Notes: generated by a model not told the origin, from the letters alone. 64,000 nucleotides of DNA from Blepharisma japonicum (GCA_949751835.1 CATKHK010000078.1:62001-126000); one strand, 5' to 3'. Positions 21,401 to 34,315 are shown, counted from the first letter of the stretch. Numbers and translations are program-made.

Positions 21401-24400
21401 CAATCGGACACTAAAGAATTTGAGCAAGTATGAGTTGCAGAGGCACTCATTAACTCTGAATAAATCTCTAGTGAAGGAGTAGAATCAATAGTCATTTTTA
21501 TATAAGAATTCAATGAAGGGGTCTGCTTGGATACCAAAATCCCTGGTGCTGAATGACTAATTCAGGCTGCTATTGTAAACTCATTACCAAACTTAAATAC
21601 AGGAGTAGAAGCAGCTGAGTTTGGCGGGAGGGTCATAATAGACTGCCCTGTGAAATAGTATCCTCTATTTTGTATAGGATATGGGTCGTTACTGTCATAG
21701 TTTGGATAGAAATCAGTATCTAATCCAGCTAGCACCTTCACACTTTCACCACTCAAATCAGTCACAACTGCTTCTATTTTACTTGGGTTTATATAAAAAG
21801 CCGGACTATTATTCATTGTACAAGTTCCACTAGCAACAATATACCCTGTCGGACAATAAGGGTGGCAAGCTCCATTAAGAAAATAATAATTAGTTGCACA
21901 ACTTGAACAATACATATATCCAACGTCTGTGCAGGTAGAGCATGTGGAATCGCAAGCTGCACAAATCTCATTGGTCGAATCCCATATATAAGTTGTACTA
22001 CAGGCACAGCTGGAGCTGGAGAGGGTGTCTGCATGAGTTATGCAATCGATGCAGTCACTGCTATAATCAGTACAAGTTGCGCATTGTTGGCTTTTGCAAA
22101 GGCTGCATTTGCTATCAGTCCTAACACAGCCTAAGCTACTGCATGAGGATGAACAAGGGGTACAGTCTGTATCTGAAGTGCCTGTCCAGAACTGAGAAAT
22201 AGGACAGTTTGGAATGCAATTACCTGAAGATGGGCATACAGAACAGCCTGAGGAGCAGCCAGAGGTGAGAATGCTGGATATGGCTGAGTTTGCAGCGTTG
22301 TCAGTAGTAATTTCGTAGATAAAACCTGTAAAATATGAAGTGAAAGAGCCTGCACTTAAATGCTTAGCGCCTATTGCAGCTACGAAGCTAGAAGTAATAT
22401 CATCAAAATAGCTGAAACCCATATCAGTGGGAGAACTGTCAGCAACTCCATTCACATAGCAAGTAACCAATGTGTTTCCAGCACTATTTATAGTTATTTC
22501 AAACCCAATATGATTCCACGAATTCAAGTCCACTAAATTTTCACATGTCATAGATTTAGTATTTACTAAGTGCAGATAAATAGTCAATTGTGGAGCACGA
22601 GAAGCCAGCTGGACGCTAAAAATTTCATCATAGCTGCTCTGAGGATCCTGTTTCGCCAACAAATATCCAGTAGCAGCTTCTGGATTTATTCAAATAGTAA
22701 ACGTGAATTGAGGTGCCATAACGTAATTAGGTTCACTATAAATGTCAAAAGATGGCAAATGCATAATAGATTTTGTCCCATCAAAATGATATCCTCGTAA
22801 ATATGCAGGATATGGATCGTCATCATCGTAAGAAGGATAAAACGCATCCGTACTCCCTGTAACTGCAGGAATTGAGCTTTTACTGTCATATACAACCCCT
22901 TGGATTTTCATCAATAATAAGTCGAAAAACAAAGTATCAGTTGGGCTGCAAGTTTGACCACTTTCAGAGTAGCCTAATGGGCAATAATCCCTGCACAGTC
23001 CTGATAGCAGATAATATCCAGTCGAGCAGGATGTACAGCCTTTATGAGTTGCATCTGTGCATTGGTCACAGCCAGTCGAACAAGCTACACATGTTTCAGT
23101 AGTAGTTGAAAAATAAAGTGTAGGGTTACAAGCACAAGGTGATACTGACGCATCTGCAATGCAAGGAGTTCCTGTAGTGGGACATGACGTAAAGTCTGTG
23201 CATTTATAACAAATTTGGCTTGCACAAAGATTGCAGGACTGGTCATACCTTACACATCCTTTTGTGTTACAATTACTGTGGCATGATTTGCATGATGCCG
23301 ATGTCGTGTCCCAATACTGGCTTAAAGTGCACAAACTAAGGCAAGTCCCACTTTTTGGACATTGGCTGCATCCTCCTTGTCCTGTGCAGCTTGTTAGCCT
23401 ATCAACTGTCGTAGGACTACTTTCTAAGGTATTTCAGAGCTTAACACTATATATAAAAGCTCTTATAAAACTTCCAAAAGTTGACTGATCTGTGTGAGCT
23501 GCTCCGATATCATTAAGATAATTTGTTTGGGAGTCTTTTAATTTTCCTGCAGACACAAATTCGTTTGATGCCGCTGTATTACTATCTATGTAGCAATTTG
23601 CAGTAGTTGTTTTGGTGCTGGTAGAATATGTAGTCTGGATGACTATATAATACCATCTTCCATTAGTTATAGCTGTAGGGCATATATAGCTTGCTGTTAA
23701 GACTTTGCCCCAATTACTGCTCTTGTAGGTGCTGAGTGTTATCATAGGATAATAGCCTGATAGAGAAATAGTATAATAAGAGTCGACTGTTGCAGTGTTA
23801 GTTTGCTTTGAAAAAATAGTCCCTGCTGTCGCGGTAGGCCAAATTCAGGTAGCGAAAGTGTTGTCGGTACCTATATATAATATAGGTGTATCACTGCCAG
23901 AGTAGGGAGGGAGCTGGATGTAAGTGCTTCCTGAAAAATAATAGCCTCTTTCATACGTAGCCAAAGGATCATAAGTATCATAGGTAGGGTAAAAATTGTT
24001 GTTATTTCCTGTTAGTGCGACTATTGATTGTTCTGAATCGGTAATTGTATCTTGTATTTTATCAAAAGTAAGTGCCAAAATCGCGTCTATGTTGGATATA
24101 CAAATAGATCCGCTTTGTGTATATCCATTTGGACATGCAGTTCAACATTCTCCATTTAAATAATAAGATCCAGTACAAGATAAGCAGTCAAAACTTGTTC
24201 CTCCATCACAATTAAAGCATGATGCGTCACATGAAGCACATATTTGATGTGTTGTGTTTCAATAATGCTGATCATTGCATGCACATTGGTTGTTGGAATC
24301 TAAAGATGCGTTATCAAGACATGTCGTGCAGACTGCATCATATTCAGAGCATACAGAACAAATTATGTCAGTACAAAGATTACAAATTTCGCCATTTTCT

Positions 24401-27400
24401 CGGCAGCCTTTAGATAAACAGTTATTATTGCATGCTGCACAAGAATTATAGTTAATATTACTCTGGTATTGACCAATTGTGCAGGTAGGGATACAGTTTT
24501 GAGTAGCTAATGGACAAGCTGAACAGCCTCCTGAGCAGGAAGAAGCCTGATAATCACTTGTGGAGGGCGAATATGAGTTATCAATAATAATCTCGTATAT
24601 AAATCCTGTATATAAGTTGGTGTATGTGCTTGATGTTTTCAAAGATCCAATTGTTGAATAAAACCCAGTAGAAATATCCATAAAATAGTCAGTTCCATAG
24701 TCAATGCTTGATTCAGCGACACCATTTAGTGTGAAACTCAGTGCTGTGTTGGGCGTTGCAGAGTCTGTTTTTATAGTTATCATTATATGGTTTCAGCCGG
24801 AAATTATAGAATTTGTACAAGCTGAGGTTTTTTGTCCGTTGGTAAACATTTTTATTTGAATTGTAGGTTTCGAGTTTACTATAGAAAAAGTAAAAATATT
24901 GGCAAAAGATGAGTCGACTTTACTAATTAAAATCCCGTCTGAGGAAGGATTAACCCAGGCTTGGATTGTCATCTGTGGCGCTAATGTTAATAAAGGTGTT
25001 GAAACACTATTATAAGGTGCTAGATTAATTTTAGATGTTGATCCATCAAAATAGTAGCCTCTTTCATAAGCTGCAATCGGATCCTCATTGTCATAATCAG
25101 GATAAAAATCATCAGAATTTCCAGTGAAGATGTTTAATTGATTTAGAGATGATTCTATGATGACTCCACTAAGTATATTGAAATTGAATTTAAAAGCTAA
25201 AGTTGAAGATTTAGCAGTACATTCATTATTAGTGTTGTCTGGGTCATATCCCAATGGACAAAATGAGTGGCAAACTCCTGCAATAAGATATTTTCCGCTG
25301 ACGCAGGCTGAACAATAAAATTTGCATTCTGTACAGACTTGATTTGTGCTATCCCATATATACCCATTATTGCATGCACATTTGCTGCTCGAATCCAAAG
25401 ATGCGTTATCAAGACATGTCGTGCAAACTGCATCATACTCGGAGCATACAGAACAAATTATGTCAGTACAAAGGTTACAGATTGGGCCATCTTCTCTGCA
25501 CCCTTTAGATAAACAGTGAGAATCGCAAGAGGAACAGGCATCATAGTTGCCTCCCGTTCAATATTTATCAATTGTACAAGCAGGGAGACAGTTTTGAGTT
25601 GCTGCTGGACAGAATGTGCAACCTCCTGAGCAAGAAGAAGCCTGATAGTCACTTGTGGAGGGCGAATATGAGTTATCAATAATAATTTCATATATAAATC
25701 CTGTATATAAATTGGTGTATGTTGAGCTTGTTTTCAATGCTCCAATTGTTGAATAAAACCCAGTAGCAGTGTCCATAAAATAATCAGTTCCATAATCGAT
25801 ACTTGATTCAGCGTTACCATTTAGCGTGCAAATTTGTGCTGTGTTGGGCGCTGCGGAATCCGTTTTTATAGTTATCATTATATGATTTCAGCCGGAAATT
25901 ATAGTATTTGTACAAGTAAAAGTTTTTTGTCCGTTGGTAAACATCTTTATTTGAATAGTAGGTTTCGAGTTCACTATAGAAAAAGTAAAAATATTGGCAA
26001 AAGATGAGTCGACTTTACTAATCAAAATTCCGTCTGAAGAAGGATTAACCCAAGCTTGGATTGTCATCTGTGGTGCTAATGTTAATAAAGGCGTTGAATA
26101 AGATAGAAAAGGGGCGAGATTAATTTTAGATGTTGATCCATCGAAGTAGTAGCCTCTTTTGTAAGCTGCAATCGGATCCTCATTGTCATAATTAGGATAA
26201 AAGTCATCAGAATTTCNNNNNNNNNNNNNNNNNNNNNNNNNNNNNNNNNNNNNNNNNNNNNNNNNNNNNNNNNNNNNNNNNNNNNNNNNNNNNNNNNNNN
26301 NNNNNNNNNNNNNNNNAAGAAGAAGCCTGATAGTCACTTGTGGAGGGCGAATATGAGTTATCAATAATAATTTCATATATAAATCCTGTATATAAATTGG
26401 TGTATGTTGAGCTTGTTTTCAATGCTCCAATTGTTGAATAAAATCCAGTAGCAGAGTCCATAAAATAATCAGTTCCATAATCAATACTTGATTCAGCGTT
26501 ACCATTTAGCGTGCAAATTTGTGCTGTGTTGGGCGCTGCGGAATCCGTTTTTATAGTTATCATTATATGGTTTCAGCCAGGTATTAAAGCATTCGTACAA
26601 GTAAAAGTTTTTTGTCCGTTGGTAAACATCTTTATTTGAACTGTAGGTTTCGAGTTTACTATAGAAAAAGTAAAAATATTGGCAAAAGATGAGTCGACTT
26701 TACTAATCAAAATCCCGTCTGAAGAAGGATTAACCCAAGCTTGGATTGTCATCTGTGGTGCTAATGTTAATAAGGGCGTTGAATAAGATAGAAAAGGGGC
26801 GAGATTAATTTTAGATGTTGATCCATCGAAGTAGTAGCCTCTTTTGTAAGCTGCAATCGGATCCTCATTGTCATAATTAAGATAAAAATCATCAGAATTT
26901 CCAGTGATGACGTTTAATTGATTCATAGATGATTCTGTGATGACTCCGCTAAGTAAATTGAAATTGAATTTAAAAGCTAAAGTTGAAGATTTAGCAGTAC
27001 ATGCATTATTAGTGCTGTCTGGGTCATATCCTAATGGACAAAATGAGTGGCAAACTCCTGCAATAAGATATTTTCCGCTGATACAGGCTGAACAATAAAA
27101 TTTGCAGGGTGCACAGACTTGATTTGTGCTATCCCATATTTTGCCAGTTCCACAAAGCATACACGTCTCTGAGCTTGTGTCCCAATAATAAGCATTACCA
27201 CACACACAAGACCCAGATGCACCTGAAGCATCGGTTTTGCAGCTCGTGCACGAGGTTGAGCCAAAATCAGTACAAACAGAGCAAACTGGATCATCACACA
27301 AATTGCAGTAATTGGCGTTCAGACATCCAGTTGTGCAGGATCCTTTACAATTTCCACACGACGGTGCTGTAGGATCATAAAATTCAGTAATATCACACTC

Positions 27401-30400
27401 AGGGAGACAAGTTGCCGCTGCAGAAGGGCAATAAGTACAAGATGTAGGATTTGAGGTGCAGCCTGAGTTCGTAATTCCCCAGCCTGAATCTGTATTAATG
27501 ATATTATTTCATATTTTTAGCTCATATATAAAGCCTTCATAGAAATTTGTGCGGGTAGTTTGATCACTCCAAGCAGCGCCTATGGTAAATAAATAGCTAG
27601 AAGTAGCGTCTAAGAAATAGTCATTGGGCGTTGTATGAGTGTTTTTAAGAGCTGCATTTATATAGGAATTAATAACCGTTCCAACTGATGTTTGAAAATT
27701 AAGTGTATACGAGACATGGCTCCAAGTGTTTAGATTTAATGTTGCCCCTGATGAGTCTACAGTAACTGTAGACATCAGATTTACGAAAGAAACAGTCAGT
27801 TTTGGCTCAGAACTTACAATTTCATATACAAAATAAATAGGCACAGATGCAGAATTCCCTTGCTTAGCTATCAAAGTTCCATCAGCAGCTGGTCTTACCC
27901 ATATTGCGATAGTAAAATCTGACCCTAGCGTTAACTGTGCTGTATTATATTCTGTAAAAGGAGAAAGGATCACATAAGAATTATCAGCCGCTGAAAAGTA
28001 AAACCCTCTTTTATAAGTCGCCCAAGGGTCATCAGAGTCATAAGTAGGATAAAAATTCGTAGTAGAGCCAGTTCTCATTTTGATACCAAATGAGCTTTGG
28101 TCAGTCACAGTCCCACTTATAGTGTCAAAATTATAGCTTAAGACTAAGTCATTATCTACGTCACAAGAATTGCTTGCTGCGTTAGCGGTATAACCTGTAG
28201 GGCAGCTTGATAAACATATAGAATGGAACCAATAGTAAGGACTTTTGCATGCGGTACAGTCTAAATAATTAATTCCAGTGCAAGCAGAACAATGGCCTTC
28301 ACAAGTCGCACAAGTGTCTGTGGCTGAGTCCCATACAGTGCCTGATTTGCATACACAATCATTCCCTGAAACTTCTGCATTAGTTATACACTCTGAGCAG
28401 GTATTTGCAATAAAATCTGAGCACTTAGAGCATTGTTGGTCATCACAAAGGTTGCATACGACATCTGCCCTTACACAAGATTTTGATCCACAGCCGCAGA
28501 TTTTGCATGCAGATCCATCCCACCACTCATTAAATGCACAAGTGTTTATACATGCTGCAGTACTTGCTGGACAGCTTGAGCATGTAAAGCCACCACTTGA
28601 GCAGGTAGATGTCAGGTCAATACTCGAAGACTTATATTCATTATATATTTTCAGCTCATATAATATTCCAGTCCAAAAGCTTCCTAAGGTTCCTGAGCTT
28701 ATATAATTGCCACCTATTAAAATTATAGAGCTGGTACTAGTTGTATCTTTAAAATAATAAGCTCCCATGTCCTCTGCAGAAGAATCAGCAGCTCCATTGA
28801 TTCTGCACAGCATATTAACATTTCCATTTGCTTGCAAACTTACAGTGAATTCTACTAAATTTCAATTGGACGCTAAAGAATTTGAACAAGTATGAGTTGC
28901 AGAGGCACTCATTAGATCCGAATAAATCTCTAGTGAAGGGGTAGAATCAATAGTTATTTTTATATAAGTATCCAATGATGTGGTCTGCTTGGATACCAAA
29001 ATCCCCAATGCTGAATGGCTAAGCCAAGCTGCTATTGTAAACTCATTGCTAAAGATAATTACAGGACTAGAAGCAGCTAAGTTAGGTGGCAGGGTCATAA
29101 TAGACTGCCCTGTGAAATAATATCCTCGATTTTGTATAGGATAAGGGTCGTTATCGTCATAGTTTGGATAGAAATCCGTACTTGATCCAGCCAGCACCTT
29201 CACATTTCCACTACTCAAATCAGTCACAACTGCTTCTATTTTGTTTGGCTTTAAATCAAAAACTAGACTATCATTCAATGTACAAATTCCACTCACAGAA
29301 GTATACCCTGTTGGACAATAAGGATGGCAAGCACCATTAAGAGCATAATAATTAGTTGCACAGCTTGAGCAATACATATATCCGACTGCTGTGCAGGCAG
29401 AACATGTGGAATCGCAAGCTGCACAAATCTCATTGGTCGAATCCCATGTATAAGTTGCGCTACAGGCACAGCTGGAGCTAGAGAGGGTGTCTGCGTGAGT
29501 TACGCAATCGGTGCAGTCACTGCTATAATCAGTACAAGTTGTGCATTGCTGGCTTTTGCAAAGGCTGCATTTGTTATCAGCCCTAATACAGCCTTTACTA
29601 TTGCATGAAGATGAGCAAGAGGTACAGTCTGTATCTGAGGTGCCTGCCCAGAAATGAGAAATAGGACAGTTTGGAATGCAGTTACCTGAAGATGGGCATA
29701 CAGAACAGCCTGAGAGGCAGCCAGAGGTGAGAATGCTGGATATGGCTGAGTTTGCAGCGTTATCAGTAGTAATTTCGTAGATAAAGCCTTTAAAATAAGA
29801 AGTGAAAGAACTTGCAGCTGATTGTTTAGCACCGATTACAGCTGCAATGTTAGAAGTAATATCATCAAAATAGCTGAAACCCATATCAGTAGCTGAACTG
29901 TCAGCAACTCCATTTACATAGCAAGTAACCAATGTATTTCCAGAGCTATTTATATTTATCTTAAACCCAATATGATTCCACGAATTCAAAATCACTGGAT
30001 TTTCACAGGTCATAACTTGAGTACCTACTAATTGTAAATAAATAGTCATTTTTGGAGTACTAGAAGCCAACTGGACACTGAAAATTTCATTATAGCTATT
30101 CGAAGAATCCTGCTTGGCTAACAAATATCCAGTAGAAGCTTCTGGGTTTATCCAAATAGTAAACGTGAACTCGGGTGCTATAATGTAATCAGGAGAAGTA
30201 TAGGTGCTGAAAGATGGCAAATGCATAATTGAGCTAGTCCCATCAAAATGGTATCCTCGTAAATATGCAGGATATGGGTCATCAGAATCAAAAGACGGAT
30301 AAAATGCATCCGTACTCCCTGTAACTGCAGGAATTAAGGTTTTAGTGTCATACACAACCCCTTGGATTTTGGTCAATAATAAGTCAAAAAACAAAGTATC

Positions 30401-32938
30401 ACTTGGGCTGCAAGTTTGGCCACTTATAGTGTAGCCATATGGGCAAGAAGTCCTGCAGAGTCCTGATATCATATAATAGCCAGTAGAACAGGCTGAACAG
30501 CCTATATGAGAAGTATCTGTGCATGTGTCACAACCAGTCGAGCAAGATGAGCCTATGCGTGCTTCAGCAGTCTTTGAAATATAAAACGTAGGTAGACAGG
30601 TAGAAGCAGCTGCTGGACAGGCTGAGCAGCCTCCTGAGCATGAAGAAGTCTGATAGTCACTTGTGGAGGGCGAATATGAGTTATCAATAAGGATTTTATA
30701 TATAAATCCTTTATAATAATTGATGTAAACTGAGGCTGCTGTTTGCAGGGCTCCAATTGTTGAATAAAACTCAGTAGCAGTGTCTATGAAATAGTCAGTC
30801 TCATAGTCAGTACTTGATGTATCAGCGACACCATTTACCGTACAAATTAATGCTGTATTGTGAGTTATGGGGTCTAATTTCATAGTAATTCCAATATGGT
30901 TCCAACTAATTCTTCTTATAGTACTCATACAGGCAAAAGTTTTCTGCCCATTGATAGCCAAATTTATTTTAATAGTAGGCGTTGAGTCTATTATAGAAAA
31001 TGTAAAGATATTCACAAAAGACGAGTCGACTTTACTAATTAAGGTTCCTCCAGCATCAGGATTTACCCAAACTTGAATTGTCATCTGTGGCGCAATGGTT
31101 AATAAAGGTGTAGTATAGGAGTTGTAAGGTGTAAGATGCATAAGGGAAGTTGATCCATCAAAATAGTACCCTCTCTTGTAAGCTGCCATTGGATCCTTAT
31201 TGTCATGACTAGTATAAAATTCTGAAGAAGTTCCAGATATTATGTTTAAAGAATTCGATGTCTCTGTAATGACTCCGCTAAGAGAGTCAATAATAAGATT
31301 AAGAGCTAAAGTTGAGTCATTTGCATCACAATTATTCGTTTCACTATTTGCTGTATATCCTAAAGGACAAAAAGTACTGCAAACTCCTGCTATTAGGTAT
31401 TCTCCACTAGTGCAAGATAGCCATGAAGATGTCTCGCTATCGTAATACTTGCCTATACCATAAGCAGTCAAGCAGGTTCCATCATTAAGGCAAAAAGAAC
31501 AAGAAGAGCTACAGCCTGATGCCGAATAATCTGTATTAGTGAGATCTTTTGCGGCATTCCACATCCTTATGCTATATATAAAAGTATCTGATAAGGAAGC
31601 TATAGGGGAGCCTGAATTATCATAGTCAGAACCAATTCATATACTATAGCCCGAAAAACTATCATTGAAAAATCCACTATAAGTATAAGCTGGATCTTGA
31701 ACTCCATTGATATAAAATTTTACTTCTGATGACGAAAAAGGAGTATACGAGACTGAAAAGCCTATATTATACCATTGTGTAGTACCAAGAGTTGTAGCGG
31801 CATTTCTTGTTTCTAAAGTTCGTGGATTGCCTATGCTTAAAGTTAAATATGGGCAATTAATATTTAGGCTGTAAACGAGGTAATAGTCGGAATTACCGCT
31901 GCTTCTTTTTACTAAAATATATCCACTCGTTGACGAGTGAGTATATATCCATACTGAAATACTAAAGTCAGGTGCAAAATTAATTGAATTAGCTGATGGA
32001 TCAAGATCATTTGGAGGAAGTCGCATGTATTTTGACCCTGAGAAATAATAACCACGGCTTTCAGATGCATAATGACTATTTGAATTGTAGGTTGGATAAA
32101 ATGTTTCATCTGCGGGTCCTACAAAAACATTTTTATGATTGATGGAATCGACCACTGGATCAGCAATGTCCTTTAAAACAATGTTGAAAATTTCATCTCC
32201 TGGTATTTTGCATTCACAAGTGTTAGCGTCTGGAGAAATCCCTGTAGGGCATTCACCCATGCTTATTGCTGATTTGTAAGTATAGTCACTACAAGCTAAA
32301 TTTCTTTTTGTGTCAACACATGTATCATAAACTAGCCAAGGCGCGCAGCTTTTTTCACAATTTTTTTTACAGTCGCTTTTAGCTTGTTCTGGGATTTCAG
32401 CACATGAAACTTTTGATAAAAAATTTTTCATTGTAATTTCTATATCGATAAATCCTTTAAAGGAATTTTGGTTTTCAGAAAATCTCCCGATAAGCCAAAT
32501 AATAAGAGAATTTTCTGTTTCTTCTGGCTTAAGTGCAAATCCGAAGCTTTGCCAGTCACCTGGCAAATAGCTAGATGAGCAATTGAATTCGACTGGCTGT
32601 TTCATTTTTTCCTCATCAGGGATAATAAATTCTGTTGATGCCATTTTTAGTTCTTGGCCGAGTTTAGTAATAAGTATTTCTTTTTGCCCTGATGGTAGCT
32701 CAATCTTGATCTTGATTTGTTCTTGGTCCACTTTGATATTGTATCAGCCCATTCAGCATTCAGGGCTATCCCAAAGGTTGCATATTAAATGTGCTTGGGG
32801 ATTCGTATTCTTAAGAGCATTTTTTGAAAGATAACTCAGACATCTGCTGCATGAAGAAGCATCTGAGGCATTGCATTCTTCATAGCAGACACCACTTACC
32901 TTTATGAGGAGAAGGGAAAGTCAAAGATAAGCAAACAT
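12454..32938 (-). CDS. Giant polycystin-1-like GPS receptor (signal peptide, Cys-rich/LamG repeats, REJ, GPS, TM)
   Basis: With TGA as Trp, one frame runs from ATG (32936-32938) to TAA (12454-12456), broken only by the N gap. Order: signal peptide 'MFAYLWLSLLLIKVSG'; a unique Cys-rich start ('CNLWDSPECWMGW'); about 15 units of furin-like Cys knots ('CxxC...GYY...C...CPxGY') plus a laminin-G/ConA-like domain (core 'FYPxYDxxDPxxxxxRGYYF'); an REJ/PKD-like region about 15950-13700; a GPS motif about 13565-13665 with all four Cys and cleavage site H-T|S; TM1 about 13430-13480; a charged loop of about 150 residues without an obvious PLAT fold; then about 4-5 more helices. 'YSRLSRGTLLIFSLLLQAFFNG' in parts and 'MWMVMIIISLLCDIAVIQVIKV' resemble polycystin-1 TM2 and TM5. 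The channel half is absent. A surface adhesion or sensing role is inferred. Confidence 0.85.
13565..13665 (-). other. GPS (autoproteolysis) motif of the giant receptor
   Basis: Reads 'CVYYNNNAWSTSGCEYV' followed by 'EVSCRCSHTSLFSAGI'. The two disulphide pairs, the Trp and the H-T|S cleavage triplet (13567-13575) match the GPS motif of adhesion GPCRs and polycystin-1. Cleavage would leave a non-covalently held ectodomain of over 6,000 residues. Confidence 0.85.
19688..23128 (-). repeat. In-frame duplicated block, copy B (three units)
   Basis: Collinear with 27150-30590 at a constant offset of 7,462 bp (for example 20047/27509, 21375/28837, 19839/27301), so no net indel separates these landmarks. 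This copy continues smoothly on both sides and agrees in order with the plus-strand paralogue, so it is the original. Confidence 0.85.
24783..27140 (-). repeat. Near-identical 1,095-bp tandem units around the assembly gap
   Basis: The phrase 'ITIKTDSAxPNTA' starts at 24783, 25878 and 26563. The first spacing is 1,095 bp (365 codons). The second is 685 bp only because the gap replaces unique-length sequence. The LamG halves at 25630-26216 and 26316-26900 are almost the same base for base, which explains the failed assembly. Confidence 0.85.
26217..26316. other. Assembly gap (100 N)
   Basis: Exactly 100 N, a usual placeholder for a gap of unknown size. The coding frame shifts by one across it. 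It hides the end of one unit and the Cys-rich part of the next (between 'SDYQASS' and 'NSDDFYPNY'). Confidence 0.97.
27150..30590 (-). repeat. In-frame duplicated block, copy A (inserted)
   Basis: Copy of 19688-23128. Both edges are protein chimeras. At about 30590 a unit of the 'CPAAASTCLPT' type jumps into 'FYISKTAEA', which equals 'YFSTTTETC' of the block. At about 27150 'SSETCMLCGTG' jumps into 'KIWDSTNQVC' of another unit type. The plus-strand paralogue lacks this block. Confidence 0.8.
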
Positions 32939-32963
32939 ATTTATATAATTCAATGGATATTTG
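32939..32963 (-). promoter_or_regulatory. Conserved element at the giant receptor start
   Basis: Read on the minus strand, 'AATATCCATTGAATTATATA' lies within 25 bases of the ATG. Versions of it stand at the same place before the other three paralogue starts (37195, 39291 and 51614). Probably core promoter or leader sequence. Confidence 0.5.
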
Positions 32964-33590
32964 TTCAAAATATGCACAATGAATCGAAATTTAAATATAA
33001 ATTGGACGAATATTTATTTTTATGGGAGTTTTTGCGACGATAAAAGTTATTAAATGGAAAGGTTAAAATTTTTATTATCTAAGCATTTTAGGATTTATTG
33101 AATCACCATTTATCATGTCAAATTTTAATGAGTGTCCTTAGAAATCAATGTATTTAAGTATAAAAATTAAAAATTTTCTTTTAATCACCTTAAAATATAC
33201 TTGCATTACCCTGCGTCATCTATAATTTTATATAATTTTTTTTGACCTTAGATTATATGTAGCATTCTTTAGAAAAAATAAAACAGCCTTTGCTGGAGAT
33301 TTAACATCAAATTTCATATGAGATTGGATTAGGATTAGACTAAATTAAAGATAAACTCTCCTTGTTAATGTCACATCTAGGGAAGTTTTTAGAGGAAGCT
33401 TGATTAGCTTCAGACTAATCTTGTAGATTTTAAATGAATTTTTTTTCTCATCAGATCAGGGATGAGAGGAGAAAATAAATCGTTGAATTTAATCAACTCT
33501 TAGTAATGATTTTATCCATAAGTGCTTTATTTTCATCAACTTATATAATTTAATCCAGTTTAGGAATATAAGCTATAAAATGCTTAATCA
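32964..33590. other. Upstream region of the giant receptor
   Basis: AT-rich and non-coding. The first about 250 bases are homologous to the upstream regions of the mini-receptor (37220-37400) and of the N-terminal fragment (39315-39480), including 'gagtttttgcgac'. The promoter should be here. Confidence 0.5.
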
Positions 33591-34010
33591 TAAGGAATAT
33601 AATAGATCGAATTGAGACAAAATCTCTTATCCAATTTCTTTACTATCCTTTAATTTCTCTGCATTTTTTCTAACTATCCATTGTCCAGTTGAAATTAACC
33701 AGCAAGCAGCATTGCTTATTTAATATTTATCATTATTTTGGCTATCCATTTGTTGAAACTAACCAGCAAGCAACATTGATAATTGCAACTGCAAAGGCTT
33801 TTTTAATATTAGTTATTTTTGAGTTCTTTTCTTATTTTAAGAAAAGTTTACCAATCATGGCTAATTAAATTCCACCATTTACGTATTTTAAGAAAGCTAG
33901 ATATCAACTTCATCCACTGATGTGGGTGATTTTTAATAGCATTTCTTGTAAATATAATTATATAATCTTGGAATTTAATTTAATTTAGATTAAATGAAGA
34001 TTTATCTGGA
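33590..34010 (-). pseudogene. Strongly decayed U-box/ApoL-like remnant
   Basis: Aligns with 39700-40090 and, in part, 37690-37990. In the 39.7-kb copy both the C-terminal tail and the 'SPVTGK' end of the U-box are still visible, which identifies this more decayed stretch by homology. Confidence 0.35.
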
Positions 34011-34315
34011 GCTGACGAATAGATTTTTACCCTAAATAAAGTTCTCCGAAAAGAGAAAAATGATTTTATTATGATAAGATTTAAGCAATAAAATAATCTA
34101 TATTAACCTATAATTTAATCAATATTTGCATTTTCACATATAAATTGCTTTGTGATGATCTAAATTTTTTAGACTGATTAAAAATTAAATTACAAATCAA
34201 GCATAATTCTAATTTTACTTTTACAAATATGATAATACTTCAATACTTAAAAAAGCAATTCTATTTTAATTATTTTCACAACTGTTATAGTATAATTTGC
34301 ATTAGCCAGTTATAG

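Larger units (their letters stand above)
17100..32180 (-). repeat. About 15 tandem Cys-rich + LamG-like units in the giant receptor
   Basis: The LamG core 'FYPxYDxxDP....RGYYF' recurs at roughly 32.1, 31.2, 30.3, 29.15, 28.05, 26.9, 26.2, 25.1, 24.0, 22.8, 21.7, 20.6, 19.45, 18.35 and 17.2 kb, about 1.1 kb apart. Each unit is a furin-like Cys-rich stretch of about 130-150 residues and a LamG-like domain of about 200 residues (Laminin_G_3 type, ending 'GFIYEMKI' or similar). The plus-strand paralogue has 10 corresponding units. Confidence 0.85.

Noticed and set aside
26200-26330. A true frameshift in the giant gene
   Set aside because: The frame changes exactly across the 100-N placeholder, and unit length predicts a gap size that restores the frame.
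15700-32740. About 15 separate minus-strand genes in the giant receptor region
   Set aside because: All pieces keep one frame on each side of the N gap and are separated only by TGA codons at Trp positions; they are one gene.
32880-32925. Possible intron starting at 'gtaagt' after the signal peptide
   Set aside because: The mini-receptor has 'gcaagc' at the same site and the frame reads through as 'KVSG/KASG' in all four paralogues.
33200-34050. Telomere-like 'accctaa' words
   Set aside because: Single occurrences, no tandem array; not a chromosome end.
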